Positions 19,014 to 28,476 of a stretch of DNA of 64,000 nt are shown in pieces. Where the stretch lies: contig NZ_CANLOZ010000006.1 of assembly GCF_947492965.1 (NCBI RefSeq), positions 186,001 through 250,000 of the forward strand, given 5' to 3'. The stretch is from an uncultured Aquimarina sp. GTDB taxonomy: Bacteria > Bacteroidota > Bacteroidia > Flavobacteriales > Flavobacteriaceae. The notes under the pieces are model-generated. The model saw nothing but the letters and a program-made list of their open reading frames with translations. It was not told the DNA's origin and did no database searches. The position numbers were made by a program, and so were the translations under genes. Position 1 is the first letter of the stretch; each line of letters starts with the position of its first letter.

Positions 19014-20705
19014 ATGACAAATCTCAAATTAAAAGGAAGAACAAGAGCACAAGAAAGTTCAAGTGCCATAGAACGCATGTACATAACAATGCGACATCTA
19101 TTTAATAGAGGTTTTTATAAACCAATGGGAGTTTCCGGTGATACCTTAAGAGAAGGACTACTAACACTTAGACCAGAAATTTACGGTTCAGTTGCCGAAG
19201 AAAAGGTAGAATTAGATGGATTATTATACGTTATTGATCGCTTACCTATAGGAATCGAAGAATGCCGCTACATTAACCTTACAAGTGAAGAAGGATATAA
19301 AAATTCTCATTTTAAACCAATTGTTCCACCAAAACGAAGAAGAAATTGCTACAGGATTGATGAGGAACAAATGAATATTGAGATAACTAGAGGAAGATCA
19401 GAAATTTATGATATTCTTACGCATCTTACTTTTCTATTCATAGAGTCGCATAAAATCATGAATCGTGTAGTGATTAATGAAGAAGGAAATGTAACTAGAG
19501 ATTGGGATAAACTAGAAAAAGCAGTTACTTCTAAAAAAGACCTTACGAAATCTGAACGCGAGGTTGTGCTCACACATACTGCCAATATATTGGGAAGAAC
19601 TTTTCAGGAAGTTACTTCCATATATGGTAGCTTTTCTTGTCCAGAAAACAAAGAGCGTTTTATACACATTATTTACTGGTTAGGAAAGTTAGCTATTGAA
19701 GAATCAGTAAATGAAAATAAAAGATTGGTAACATTTAGTCCTGTTTTAAGAGAACGTTTAGGGCATCATATTCATGGAGAACGATGGGCGAATACTATAA
19801 AAAGTAAATTACAAGAATTAAACTTGATAGATCGTCCAATACATATTATAAGTGCAAATATGCATAGCGTTATGAATACTATGTATGCTCCTTTAGCACT
19901 TAAAACAGAATTGAAAAACAAAGATACTTTTGATATATACGAATTATTAAGTCAGCATAAGAATGATAAGCTTAGAGCTAAGGTAGAGAAATTAGCGCTT
20001 CAGAAAGGAATGACTTTTCTGGAAGACGAAAGCGGAACCAATATCGATGTGCAAATTTTCGATACTTCGAAATATACAAATGGTCTTTTTGAAACAAACG
20101 TTTCAGAAAAAGATATCAATAGTATGCCGGTTATCATTGTTATGGATTACGCATTTGGAGAACAAGCATATGAAACAATGGATGAGCTTTTAAAGCCTTA
20201 TGAGAAATCCGAGAGTAGAAAATACTTAAATGTTAAATCCGTTTCCCTAATGGGTAAAGCGGGTATTCTAGAAGGAGGTAAAGGAGATATTATGATTCCA
20301 TCTGCTCATGTATTCGAAGGGACAGCAGATAATTATCCTTTTGACAATGGACTAAGAAAAGAAGATTTAGAAGGTCATGGTATAGATATCTACGAAGGAG
20401 CAATGATTACCGTTTTAGGTACTTCACTGCAAAATAGAGATATTCTGAAATTTTTCCATGAATCTACATGGAACGTGATAGGTTTAGAAATGGAAGGTGC
20501 GCATTATCAAAAAGCGATACAATCTGCTTCAAAATTAAGAGGAAGTATCAGTTCTGATGTAAAAGTAAATTATGCATATTATGCTTCTGATAATCCTTTA
20601 GAAACAGGAAGTACCTTAGCATCTGGAGGATTAGGTACCACAGGAGTAAAACCTACATATCTAATTACCGAGAAAATTTTAGAGCAAATATTTAAAGACA
20701 AATAG
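19014..20705 (+). CDS. DUF6909 family protein, possible nucleoside-phosphorylase-like C-terminal half
   Basis: 563 residues, cytosolic by sequence. It fits the conserved Bacteroidota family DUF6909 (opening with RTRAQESSSAIERMYITMRHLFNRG), whose function is unknown. The C-terminal half has elements reminiscent of the nucleoside phosphorylase fold: VIIVMDYAFGEQAYE, then VSLMGKAGILEGGKGDIMIPS (about residues 408-428), then GLEMEGAHY (about 490-498) and YYASDNPLETG. The MEGA motif and the GKAG...GD.M.PSA order resemble the ribose- and base-binding loops of that superfamily; this is my inference. The gene is 26 bases after GH3 and 5 bases before the first Wzz-like gene, so transcripts may run into the polysaccharide locus. 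Confidence 0.8.
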   Translation: MTNLKLKGRTRAQESSSAIERMYITMRHLFNRGFYKPMGVSGDTLREGLLTLRPEIYGSVAEEKVELDGLLYVIDRLPIGIEECRYINLTSEEGYKNSHFKPIVPPKRRRNCYRIDEEQMNIEITRGRSEIYDILTHLTFLFIESHKIMNRVVINEEGNVTRDWDKLEKAVTSKKDLTKSEREVVLTHTANILGRTFQEVTSIYGSFSCPENKERFIHIIYWLGKLAIEESVNENKRLVTFSPVLRERLGHHIHGERWANTIKSKLQELNLIDRPIHIISANMHSVMNTMYAPLALKTELKNKDTFDIYELLSQHKNDKLRAKVEKLALQKGMTFLEDESGTNIDVQIFDTSKYTNGLFETNVSEKDINSMPVIIVMDYAFGEQAYETMDELLKPYEKSESRKYLNVKSVSLMGKAGILEGGKGDIMIPSAHVFEGTADNYPFDNGLRKEDLEGHGIDIYEGAMITVLGTSLQNRDILKFFHESTWNVIGLEMEGAHYQKAIQSASKLRGSISSDVKVNYAYYASDNPLETGSTLASGGLGTTGVKPTYLITEKILEQIFKDK

Positions 20706-20710
20706 AATAT

Positions 20711-21703
20711 ATGAGCTATAAAGAAGACGAGCTTTATTTACAGCAAATTTTTAAACCGATTGGTAAGCTTTATTTTAATATAGTTAAGTTAATATATCAA
20801 ACCATCCAATTTTTTATTAAAAAGGTTTGGCTTTTTCTAGCTTTAATTGTTGTGGGGTTAGTAGCGGGATACTTTTTGGATCAAAAAAATGGAATAGAAA
20901 TAATTAAACAAGAGGTTATTATAGAGCCAAAAGTTAATTCAATTAGGTACATATATAATCTTATTGATGAGTTTCCTCAAAGAAAAAGTGATGAAAAGTA
21001 TTTAGAATCACTTGGTATAAAAAAGGAGTGGTTAGGAAATATTAAATCTGTAAAAATTGAACCAATTGTAGCTATAGAAGATATTTTTGATTATTTACAT
21101 CGAGAATATCAGGATAAAAACTTTCAATACAGCATACAGGATTTTTCTCCTAAAGCTATGAATAGTGAAAAATTCACCTATTTTTATAAATACCATATTG
21201 TTAGAATTTTCTTTAACAAGAAAGAAACATATAATGAGAAAATTTCTGAAAGCATACTTAATTCAGTATCTAATAATGAACATTACGTTAAGGAATTAGA
21301 TTTAAGTATAAAACAGGCTAGAGAAGCGATAAAAAATAATCAGGCTTCTTTAAAATATATAGATGATTATCTCACCAAAATCGTTCAGAAGTCAAATGAT
21401 AATAATGAAAATGATAAACTTGTTATCGTTTCAAATGAAAATGAGACTAATAAAGTAGCATCATTATTAGAGCAAAAGTCTAAAATAATGAGTGCTATAA
21501 AAACAGATCAAATAGCAATTAATCTCAATAACAAGGTGTTTTCCGTTGTTGGAGATTCTAAGGTACTAACTTCTAAAAAACCTTTTTATTCGAGAACAAT
21601 TTTCTTTTTTCCATTATTATTATGCCTTTTAGTATGCCTTATCTATTTTACTATTTATCTGTTTGGACAAATTAAGATAGTCACAAAAAAACGAATAAGT
21701 TAA
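20711..21703 (+). CDS. Wzz-like chain-length determinant family protein (copy 1)
   Basis: 330 residues with two membrane helices at about 39-57 and 296-320, enclosing a long, probably periplasmic, helical domain. This is the topology of polysaccharide co-polymerases (Wzz). No Walker motifs or tyrosine-rich tail are present, so it is not a Wzc-type kinase. It shares with the protein at 24289 an initial FK.IG segment, the stretch after TM1 (EPKVNS...YN.I) and SNNE..., so the two are paralogues. It opens the polysaccharide locus. The expected role is setting glycan chain length. Divergence from well-known Wzz makes the assignment topological. Confidence 0.7.
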   Translation: MSYKEDELYLQQIFKPIGKLYFNIVKLIYQTIQFFIKKVWLFLALIVVGLVAGYFLDQKNGIEIIKQEVIIEPKVNSIRYIYNLIDEFPQRKSDEKYLESLGIKKEWLGNIKSVKIEPIVAIEDIFDYLHREYQDKNFQYSIQDFSPKAMNSEKFTYFYKYHIVRIFFNKKETYNEKISESILNSVSNNEHYVKELDLSIKQAREAIKNNQASLKYIDDYLTKIVQKSNDNNENDKLVIVSNENETNKVASLLEQKSKIMSAIKTDQIAINLNNKVFSVVGDSKVLTSKKPFYSRTIFFFPLLLCLLVCLIYFTIYLFGQIKIVTKKRIS

Positions 21704-21758
21704 AATTTGAGGAATCAAACATTAGTTCCATAAGACATAAAAACAATATTATAAAGAG

Positions 21759-22769
21759 ATGAAATTAAATATTTTAGTGACTGGAGGAGCAGGGTTTATA
21801 GGTTCCAATTATTTGAACTATAAGTCGAAAGATGATAATATTAGAATTATTAATTTAGATAAACTTACCTACGCAGCTGATTTAGATAATATTGATATAT
21901 ATGATAATTGTGATTATACTTTTACCAAGGGTGATATATGTGATTTGAATTTGGTAGAGAGAATTTTCGAAGAATATAATATCAATAGGGTAGTCCATTT
22001 TGCAGCAGAATCTCATGTGGATAATTCGATAGCTAATCCAGGTGAGTTCATACAAACAAATATTGTAGGCACCTTCAATTTATTACAAGCAGCATTTAAG
22101 AATTGGATGGATACACCTAACATCTTTAAAAAAGGAAAAGAAGACTGTAGGTTTTTACATATTTCTACTGATGAAGTATATGGCACTTTAGGAGAAACAG
22201 GGCTATTTACCGAAGAAACCCCTTATGCGCCGAACAGCCCATATAGTGCTTCCAAGGCATCTTCAGACATGTTGGTTAGAAGTTACTTTCATACATATGG
22301 CTTACCAGTTGTTACAACAAACTGTTCTAATAACTATGGGCCTAGACAACATAATGAAAAACTAATACCTACCATTATCAGAAAAGCATTAGCCGAGGAG
22401 AATATTCCTATATATGGAGACGGAAAGAATGTTAGAGACTGGTTATACGTTCTAGATCATTGTAAAGGAATTGATTTAGCTTTGGAAAAAGGAGAATTAG
22501 GAGAAACCTATAATATCGGAGGAAAAAATGAACGAGAGAATATATATATAGCTAAAACAATATGTAAAACTCTCGATATCATAAAACCATTAAAAGATAA
22601 TAAGTCATATTTAGATCTTATTACTTTTGTAAAAGATAGACCAGGTCATGATTTTAGATACGCGATCGATGCATCAAAAATTGAAAACGAACTAGGTTGG
22701 AACGCGGAGGAAAATTTTGAATCTGGAATTGAAAAAACAATAAATTGGTATTTAGAAAAATATCAGTAA
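21759..22769 (+). CDS. rfbB: dTDP-glucose 4,6-dehydratase
   Basis: 336 residues, an extended short-chain dehydrogenase. The NAD-binding loop TGGAGFIGSNY is near residue 8, HFAAESHVDNSI follows, the catalytic HISTDEVYGTL lies near residue 130 and YSASKASSDM (Tyr/Lys pair) near 165. The closing RPGHDFRYAID is diagnostic of RmlB. It converts dTDP-glucose to dTDP-4-keto-6-deoxyglucose, the second step to dTDP-L-rhamnose. Length and motifs are typical. It is followed in order by rfbA, rfbC, a Wzz-like gene and rfbD. Confidence 0.96.
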   Translation: MKLNILVTGGAGFIGSNYLNYKSKDDNIRIINLDKLTYAADLDNIDIYDNCDYTFTKGDICDLNLVERIFEEYNINRVVHFAAESHVDNSIANPGEFIQTNIVGTFNLLQAAFKNWMDTPNIFKKGKEDCRFLHISTDEVYGTLGETGLFTEETPYAPNSPYSASKASSDMLVRSYFHTYGLPVVTTNCSNNYGPRQHNEKLIPTIIRKALAEENIPIYGDGKNVRDWLYVLDHCKGIDLALEKGELGETYNIGGKNERENIYIAKTICKTLDIIKPLKDNKSYLDLITFVKDRPGHDFRYAIDASKIENELGWNAEENFESGIEKTINWYLEKYQ

Positions 22770-22825
22770 AATAATACTTCAAAACTCTAGTGTTAACTAG
22801 GTTATTGAAGACAATTGGATTAAAG

Positions 22826-23683
22826 ATGAAAGGAATAATTTTAGCAGGAGGTTCAGGAACGCGATTACACCCACTTACATTAGCAATTAGTAAGCAGTTG
22901 ATGCCAGTGTACGACAAACCGATGATTTATTATCCTCTTTCCACCTTGATGTCTGCAGGAATAAAAGAAATTCTAATTATTTCTACCCCTTTAGATTTAC
23001 CTCTTTTTGAAAAGTTATTAGGTGATGGTAAAAAATATGGATGTGTCTTTGAATATGCTATACAGGAAGAACCTAACGGATTAGCAGAAGCATTTATTAT
23101 AGGAGAAAATTTTATCGGAGAGGATAAAGTAGCATTAATTTTAGGAGACAATATTTTTTATGGATCTGGTTTAGAAAGTCTTTTAGAAAGTAATAATAAT
23201 CCGGATGGAGGAATTATTTATGCTTATCACGTGCAAGATCCCGAAAGATATGGTGTCGTAGATTTTGATGCTGAAGGAAATGCGATTTCAATAGAAGAAA
23301 AACCAGAAATACCGAAATCCAATTATGCCGTTCCTGGGATTTATTTTTATGACAATGAAGTCGTATCAATAGCAAAAAACATAAAACCAAGTGATCGAGG
23401 TGAATTAGAAATTACGGATGTTAATAATGCTTATTTAGAAAGAGGAAAGCTTAAAGTAAGTATTTTGGATAAAGGCACAGCTTGGCTCGATACAGGTACT
23501 TTTAATTCCTTAATGCAAGCTTCTCAATTTGTTCAAGTAATAGAAGAGCGTCAAGGATTAAAAATAGGGGCCATAGAAGAAATAGCATATAATAAAGAAT
23601 TCATAACCAAAAACCAATTAGAGATGCTCGCAAAACCGTTGATAAAAAGCGGATATGGAAAATATTTATTACAATTAGATTAG
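22826..23683 (+). CDS. rfbA: Glucose-1-phosphate thymidylyltransferase
   Basis: 285 residues from the ATG at 22826 ([18 protein letters not shown]); the frame is open 12 codons upstream to a TTG, but family members begin at this Met. The nucleotide-binding [11 protein letters not shown], the [14 protein letters not shown] segment, the metal-binding LGDNIFYG and the [20 protein letters not shown] motif are all present. It joins glucose-1-phosphate and dTTP to give dTDP-glucose, the first step of dTDP-rhamnose synthesis. Length is typical for RmlA. It is one base from rfbC, so translation is likely coupled. Confidence 0.96.
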   Translation: MKGIILAGGSGTRLHPLTLAISKQLMPVYDKPMIYYPLSTLMSAGIKEILIISTPLDLPLFEKLLGDGKKYGCVFEYAIQEEPNGLAEAFIIGENFIGEDKVALILGDNIFYGSGLESLLESNNNPDGGIIYAYHVQDPERYGVVDFDAEGNAISIEEKPEIPKSNYAVPGIYFYDNEVVSIAKNIKPSDRGELEITDVNNAYLERGKLKVSILDKGTAWLDTGTFNSLMQASQFVQVIEERQGLKIGAIEEIAYNKEFITKNQLEMLAKPLIKSGYGKYLLQLD

Positions 23684-23684
23684 T

Positions 23685-24227
23685 ATGGAAATAGAAAAAA
23701 CCCCTTTAAAAGATTGTTTTGTTCTTAAACCAAGGGTTTTTAATGATGATAGAGGTTCTTTCTTCGAAAGTTTTAATTTAAAAACATTTAAGAAGGTTAC
23801 TGGGTTAGAGATTGATTTTGTTCAGGATAATCAATCTATTTCCTCGAAAGGAGTGTTGAGAGGTTTGCATTTTCAGAAAGGAGAATATGCTCAAGCAAAA
23901 TTAGTTAGAGTTGCAAAGGGCAAGGTTTTGGATGTTGCTATAGATCTTAGAAAGGATTCCCCTAGTTTCGGAAAACACTTTTCAATAGAATTAAGTGATC
24001 AAAATAATTATCAATTATTCGTTCCCAGAGGTTTTGCACATGGATTTGTTGTATTAAGTGAAGAAGCTATTTTTAATTACAAATGTGATAATTTTTACAA
24101 TAAAGAATCCGAATCAGGGATAAGATTTAACGATCCCATTTTAAATATAAATTGGCAATTAGATATTGAAGAAGTGCTTTTGTCAGAAAAAGACATAATT
24201 TTACCTTTTTTCAATGAAGTTTTTTAG
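23685..24227 (+). CDS. rfbC: dTDP-4-dehydrorhamnose 3,5-epimerase
   Basis: 180 residues, a cupin-type RmlC. The catalytic histidine lies in GVLRGLHFQ (H62), followed by KLVRVAKGKVLDVAIDLRK and the conserved PRGFAHGFVVLSE. It epimerises C3 and C5 of dTDP-4-keto-6-deoxyglucose, giving dTDP-4-keto-L-rhamnose. Its ATG is immediately after the rfbA stop. The pathway's last gene, rfbD, is separated from it by a Wzz-like gene. Confidence 0.95.
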   Translation: MEIEKTPLKDCFVLKPRVFNDDRGSFFESFNLKTFKKVTGLEIDFVQDNQSISSKGVLRGLHFQKGEYAQAKLVRVAKGKVLDVAIDLRKDSPSFGKHFSIELSDQNNYQLFVPRGFAHGFVVLSEEAIFNYKCDNFYNKESESGIRFNDPILNINWQLDIEEVLLSEKDIILPFFNEVF

Positions 24228-24288
24228 ATATAATTTTTACATAACATAAAAGCCCTTACATTTGCTGAGATTTTTATTTTTAAACTTG

Positions 24289-25347
24289 ATGAGTACTAAA
24301 GAAAACCCTTCTGAAGAAATAGATTTAGGTCAATTATTTAAATTAATTGGCAGTGCGTTTAATAAATTATTTTTGTTTATCGGAAAGATTTTAAAGGGAA
24401 TTTTTCATGCTATTATTCTTTTTCTTCTTTTTCTTCAAAAACATTTTTTAAAATTTGTAATCGCTGGTGCTGTTGGACTTGGTATAGGATGGTTTTTCGA
24501 TTCAACGGCAAAACCAGTTTACCAGTCTTCAATGATTGTAGAACCTAATTTTAATAGTGCACAACAATTGTATAATAATATAGAGTTTTATAATGAGCTG
24601 GCGGAAGAAGAAGATTTTAACAACTTAGCGGCTGCCTTAAAAATTTCAAATCAAGAAGCCAGTAGTATTAAAGAAGTGTCAATTGAATCATTTTCTGATG
24701 ATAACCAAAAATTAAAACATTTTAGTGATTTTGTTTCGACTTTAGACAGTGTTTCTAGAGCTAATTTAAGTTATAAGGATTATCTAGAAAACTTTAATAA
24801 TATTAATGCAAGATTTCACAAAGTGACAATTGAGACATTTGATCCTAAAGTTGCTAAAAAAACACAAAATGCGATAGTTAGATCCATATCAAATAATGAA
24901 TATTTTAAACTGCAAAAAACCACAAACGATTTAAATCTGAAATTGGATGATTCTATCATTCGTAAGCAAATAGAGGAAGTTGATTCTCTGAAGTCTTTTT
25001 ATCAGAAATTGAAATTATTAGATATTCAAAAGGAACAAACAGCCACTAATACTAGTATTAGTCTAAGTTCAGAGAATAAAGAATTAGACAAGTCCGAAAT
25101 TACACTACTTAAGCAAGCAAAATCTTTAGGAAAAGAGATCCTAGATATCAATAGGAAAAAGGCAAATACTAAGCAAATTGTAAATGTTATTTCAGATTTT
25201 CCGGATAGGGCAGCATTATTAAACGATCTTTTTACTCAGAAAAAAGTGTTGTTACCAATCGTTTTTATTGGATTGACCTTTTTGATATTAATGTTATTAG
25301 CCTTAAATAATTATTTAAAAAATTATAACCGAATTTCTAAGCCTTGA
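24289..25347 (+). CDS. Wzz-like chain-length determinant family protein (copy 2)
   Basis: 352 residues from the ATG at 24289; an upstream TTG in the frame would add nine residues of hydrophobic, unconserved sequence. Two membrane segments are visible, one around residues 45-75 (FLKFVIAGAVGLGIGWFFD) and one near the C-terminus (LPIVFIGLTFLILMLLAL), with a Lys/Glu-rich helical domain between. It is a paralogue of the protein at 20711, with the same head segment and the EPNFNS...YN.I and SNNE motifs. It lies inside the rhamnose gene set, with its stop overlapping the rfbD start by one base (TGATG). The role is probably glycan chain-length control. No kinase motifs are present. Confidence 0.7.
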   Translation: MSTKENPSEEIDLGQLFKLIGSAFNKLFLFIGKILKGIFHAIILFLLFLQKHFLKFVIAGAVGLGIGWFFDSTAKPVYQSSMIVEPNFNSAQQLYNNIEFYNELAEEEDFNNLAAALKISNQEASSIKEVSIESFSDDNQKLKHFSDFVSTLDSVSRANLSYKDYLENFNNINARFHKVTIETFDPKVAKKTQNAIVRSISNNEYFKLQKTTNDLNLKLDDSIIRKQIEEVDSLKSFYQKLKLLDIQKEQTATNTSISLSSENKELDKSEITLLKQAKSLGKEILDINRKKANTKQIVNVISDFPDRAALLNDLFTQKKVLLPIVFIGLTFLILMLLALNNYLKNYNRISKP

Positions 25348-26195
25348 TGAAAAAAGTTTTAGTCACAGGTGCTAACGGGCAATTAGGAAGGTGTCTTCAA
25401 GTTTTATCTAATATTAGTGGGGATATTAGTTTTTTGTTTACTGATTCTAATCAATTAGATATCAGGGATAAGGAAAAACTTCATAATTATTTTCTTGAAA
25501 ATGACAAGATAGATTATGTAATTAATTGCGCTGCATATACCAACGTAGAAAATGCTGAAAAGGAATCAAAAGATTCATTTTTAGTTAATGCAGAAGCTGT
25601 AAAAAATGTTGCGGAGGTTTGTCAAAAATACGATACCATTTTATTACATATTTCTACGGATTATGTATTTGATGGTAATAAAAACACTCCGTATACGGAA
25701 GAAGATATACCAAACCCGATTAACGAATACGGAAAATCCAAATTACTAGGAGAACAATATATTCAAGAAATACAAGAAAAGTATTTTATAATTCGAACTT
25801 CTTGGTTGTACTCTCAATTTGGTAAAAACTTCTATCAAACTATTGTTAAAAAATCAAAAACAGATAAAAAATTAACTATTACTACTGCTGAGATAGGTAC
25901 TCCCACAAATGCAAATGATTTAGCTAAATTTTTAATAGAAATTATTAAAAATGATAATAAAAATTATGGTCTTTATCATTTTAGTAATCTTGGTAGTGCT
26001 ACTTGGTTCGATTTTGCCGAGGAAATTCTAAAAATTTTGGGTAAACGAAACGAAATAAGCCTTGAAAAAACGGATAATTACCCTACTTTTGCAGAACGTC
26101 CAAAATATAGCGTGTTAAGTAAAAAAAAGATTACAGGCACTTTTAATTCAGTTATCTTAAATTGGAAAATATCTTTGAAAGAATTAGCTAATTAA
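25347..26195 (+). CDS. rfbD: dTDP-4-dehydrorhamnose reductase
   Basis: 282 residues from the ATG at 25347. The N-terminal Rossmann motif VTGANGQLG, INCAAYTNVENAE, HISTDYVFDG and the YGKSKLLGE catalytic Tyr/Lys pair define RmlD. It reduces dTDP-4-keto-L-rhamnose to dTDP-L-rhamnose. Its start overlaps the stop of the Wzz-like gene. With rfbB, rfbA and rfbC the pathway is complete, so a rhamnose-containing glycan is expected. The 113-base gap that follows separates it from the pse genes. Confidence 0.95.
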   Translation: MKKVLVTGANGQLGRCLQVLSNISGDISFLFTDSNQLDIRDKEKLHNYFLENDKIDYVINCAAYTNVENAEKESKDSFLVNAEAVKNVAEVCQKYDTILLHISTDYVFDGNKNTPYTEEDIPNPINEYGKSKLLGEQYIQEIQEKYFIIRTSWLYSQFGKNFYQTIVKKSKTDKKLTITTAEIGTPTNANDLAKFLIEIIKNDNKNYGLYHFSNLGSATWFDFAEEILKILGKRNEISLEKTDNYPTFAERPKYSVLSKKKITGTFNSVILNWKISLKELAN

Positions 26196-26308
26196 TTTTA
26201 TTTTATATTTTGGGGTGATTGATAAATATTTTTATAAGGAATTAAAAAATAGATACTGAAAAACATTATTGAAGTATATATTTTATTGTTTAAAATAAAA
26301 TAATAGAC

Positions 26309-27328
26309 ATGTTTGATCTTAAAGGAAAATCAATACTCATTACCGGCGGTACCGGTTCATTAGGAAAAGCATTGACAAAACATATTTTGTCCAAACATTC
26401 GGAAATTAGAAGGTTAATCATATTTTCAAGAGATGAGCAAAAGCAATTCCAGATGGCTCAGGAATTTCCAAATGAAAAATTCCCGCAACTCAGATACTTT
26501 ATTGGTGATGTAAGGGACAAAGATAGACTTGTTAGAGCTTTTCAGGGTGTAAATTATGTGATACATGCAGCAGCGATGAAACACGTGCATATTGCAGAAT
26601 ATAACCCTGACGAATGTATTAAGACCAACATTGGTGGAGCTGAGAATGTGGTAGAAGCTTGTTTTAAAACCAATGTAGAAAGAGTTGTGGCTTTATCTAC
26701 AGATAAAGCTTGTGCCCCAATTAATCTTTATGGAGCAACCAAATTGACTTCTGACAAACTGTTTGTTGCAGCAAATAATATAAAAGGAGAAAACCCAATT
26801 AGGTTTTCTGTAGTGAGATATGGAAATGTTATGGGGTCTAACGGTTCGGTTATCCCTTTCTTTATTAAAAAGAAAAAGCAAGAAGGCAAACTACCCATTA
26901 CCGACCCGGGAATGACCCGTTTTAATATTTCTCTTGAAGGCGGTGTCGAAATGGTGATGCATGCACTAGAGCACGCTTGGGGAGGAGAGCTTTTTGTACC
27001 TAAGATACCCTCATACAAAATTATGGATGTAGCAGAAGCTATTGGACCAGAATGCGAAAAACCAATAGTAGGAATAAGACCAGGCGAAAAGGTACATGAA
27101 GAAATGATCACTCCTTCAGACTCTTTTTATACCTACGATTTAGGAAAATATTATACAATACTTCCTGCGACACATAAATGGAGTCTAGAAGATTTTATTA
27201 AAACCTTTAATGCCCAAAAAGTGCTCCAAGGTTTTAGCTATAACTCAGGGAAAAACAATGATTGGGAAACAGTGGAGAGCCTAAGAGCACTTATAAAAAC
27301 TCACGTAGATTCAACTTTTGAGGTATAA
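26309..27328 (+). CDS. pseB: UDP-N-acetylglucosamine 4,6-dehydratase (inverting), pseudaminic acid pathway
   Basis: 339 residues. The opening TGGTGSLGKAL near residue 11, SRDEQKQFQM, AAMKHVHIAEYNPDE and the YGATKLTSDKLF catalytic Tyr/Lys region are the PseB signature, and GRPGEK-like IRPGEKVHEEM closes it. The enzyme dehydrates and C5-epimerises UDP-GlcNAc, the committed step to CMP-pseudaminic acid. Its stop overlaps the pseC start by one base. The gene heads a tight run of pse genes. Confidence 0.95.
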   Translation: MFDLKGKSILITGGTGSLGKALTKHILSKHSEIRRLIIFSRDEQKQFQMAQEFPNEKFPQLRYFIGDVRDKDRLVRAFQGVNYVIHAAAMKHVHIAEYNPDECIKTNIGGAENVVEACFKTNVERVVALSTDKACAPINLYGATKLTSDKLFVAANNIKGENPIRFSVVRYGNVMGSNGSVIPFFIKKKKQEGKLPITDPGMTRFNISLEGGVEMVMHALEHAWGGELFVPKIPSYKIMDVAEAIGPECEKPIVGIRPGEKVHEEMITPSDSFYTYDLGKYYTILPATHKWSLEDFIKTFNAQKVLQGFSYNSGKNNDWETVESLRALIKTHVDSTFEV

Positions 27329-28476
27329 TGAAAATGAATATTCCATACGGAAGACAAAATATCGATCAAGATGATATCGATATGGTTGTTGAAACACTGC
27401 AATCAGATTTTTTGACCCAAGGGCCTGTTGTAAGAAGTTTTGAAGGTAAATTTTCAGAGTATGTTGGTTGCAAATATTCTGTAGCTGTTAGTAATGCTAC
27501 AGCTGGTTTACATTTAGCGGTGCTTGCTTTAGGACTTAAACCCGGTGATCGGGTAATTACAACCCCAATAACCTTTGCTGCCTCTGCAAACTGTATAAGA
27601 TATGCAGGAGGAGAAGTCTGGTTTGCAGATATTGATCCCGGAACCTATTTGCTGTCTTTAGAAAAAACCGAAGAACTAATAGAAAGTAAACCAAAAGGTT
27701 TTTTTAAAGGAATAATACCTGTGGATTTTGCCGGATTACCCGTTAATCTGGAAAATTTTAGAAAGCTTGCAGACAAACATAACTTATGGATTATAGAAGA
27801 TGCTTGCCACGCTCCGGGAGGATACTTTACGGATTCTAAAAATGCTAAACAAATGTGTGGCAATTCAAACTATGCAGATATAGGTATTTTCTCTTTCCAC
27901 CCAGTAAAACATATAGCTTGTGGAGAGGGCGGTATGATCACCACCAATGATGAAGAGTTGTTTAAAAAATTATCTCTATTAAGAACTCACGGGATTACTA
28001 AAGATAATATGTCAGAAAATCACGGAGGTTGGTATTATGAAATGCAAGAATTAGGATTCAATTATAGATTAACTGACATTCAATCCTCGTTGGGGATAAC
28101 CCAGTTGACAAAAAACACCACAGGAGTTAAAAAGAGAAATGAGATTGCAGAAAGATATAAACGAGCCTTTAGCGACAAAATAAAATATCAATCACTTCCT
28201 AAAGACAGTTATAATGCGCATCACCTCTTTGTAATTGAAGTGAAGAAGAGAAAAGAGCTTTATAACTATTTGAGGGAAAATGGAATTTTTGCGCAAATTC
28301 ATTATATACCAATTCATACGTTGCCATATTATAAAGAGATAGGGTATGATGGAGCAAATCTGAAAAATTCTGAAAAATATTATTCCAGATGTTTGAGTTT
28401 GCCAATGTATCCCACATTAACAGAAGAAGAACATAATTTTGTGATTTCTAAAGTTTTAGAATTTATAAATGAGTAG
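27328..28476 (+). CDS. pseC: UDP-4-amino-4,6-dideoxy-N-acetyl-beta-L-altrosamine transaminase
   Basis: 382 residues, a DegT/DnrJ/EryC1-type PLP enzyme. Family points are the opening IPYGRQNID, FLTQGPVVRSFE, TTPITFAASANCIRYAGGEVWFADID, the EDACHA aspartate region and the PLP lysine in FSFHPVKHIACGEGG. It transfers an amino group to C4 of the PseB product. The order pseB-pseC with a one-base overlap supports PseC over other aminotransferases. That C4 amine later becomes the C7 nitrogen of pseudaminic acid. Confidence 0.95.
   Translation: MKMNIPYGRQNIDQDDIDMVVETLQSDFLTQGPVVRSFEGKFSEYVGCKYSVAVSNATAGLHLAVLALGLKPGDRVITTPITFAASANCIRYAGGEVWFADIDPGTYLLSLEKTEELIESKPKGFFKGIIPVDFAGLPVNLENFRKLADKHNLWIIEDACHAPGGYFTDSKNAKQMCGNSNYADIGIFSFHPVKHIACGEGGMITTNDEELFKKLSLLRTHGITKDNMSENHGGWYYEMQELGFNYRLTDIQSSLGITQLTKNTTGVKKRNEIAERYKRAFSDKIKYQSLPKDSYNAHHLFVIEVKKRKELYNYLRENGIFAQIHYIPIHTLPYYKEIGYDGANLKNSEKYYSRCLSLPMYPTLTEEEHNFVISKVLEFINE

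Noticed and set aside
20711..25347. Wzc-type tyrosine kinase function for the Wzz-like genes
   Set aside because: Neither protein has Walker motifs or a tyrosine-rich tail.
26728..27111. Minus-strand frame of 127 codons within pseB
   Set aside because: It lies wholly inside a well-supported gene on the other strand and shows no domain.
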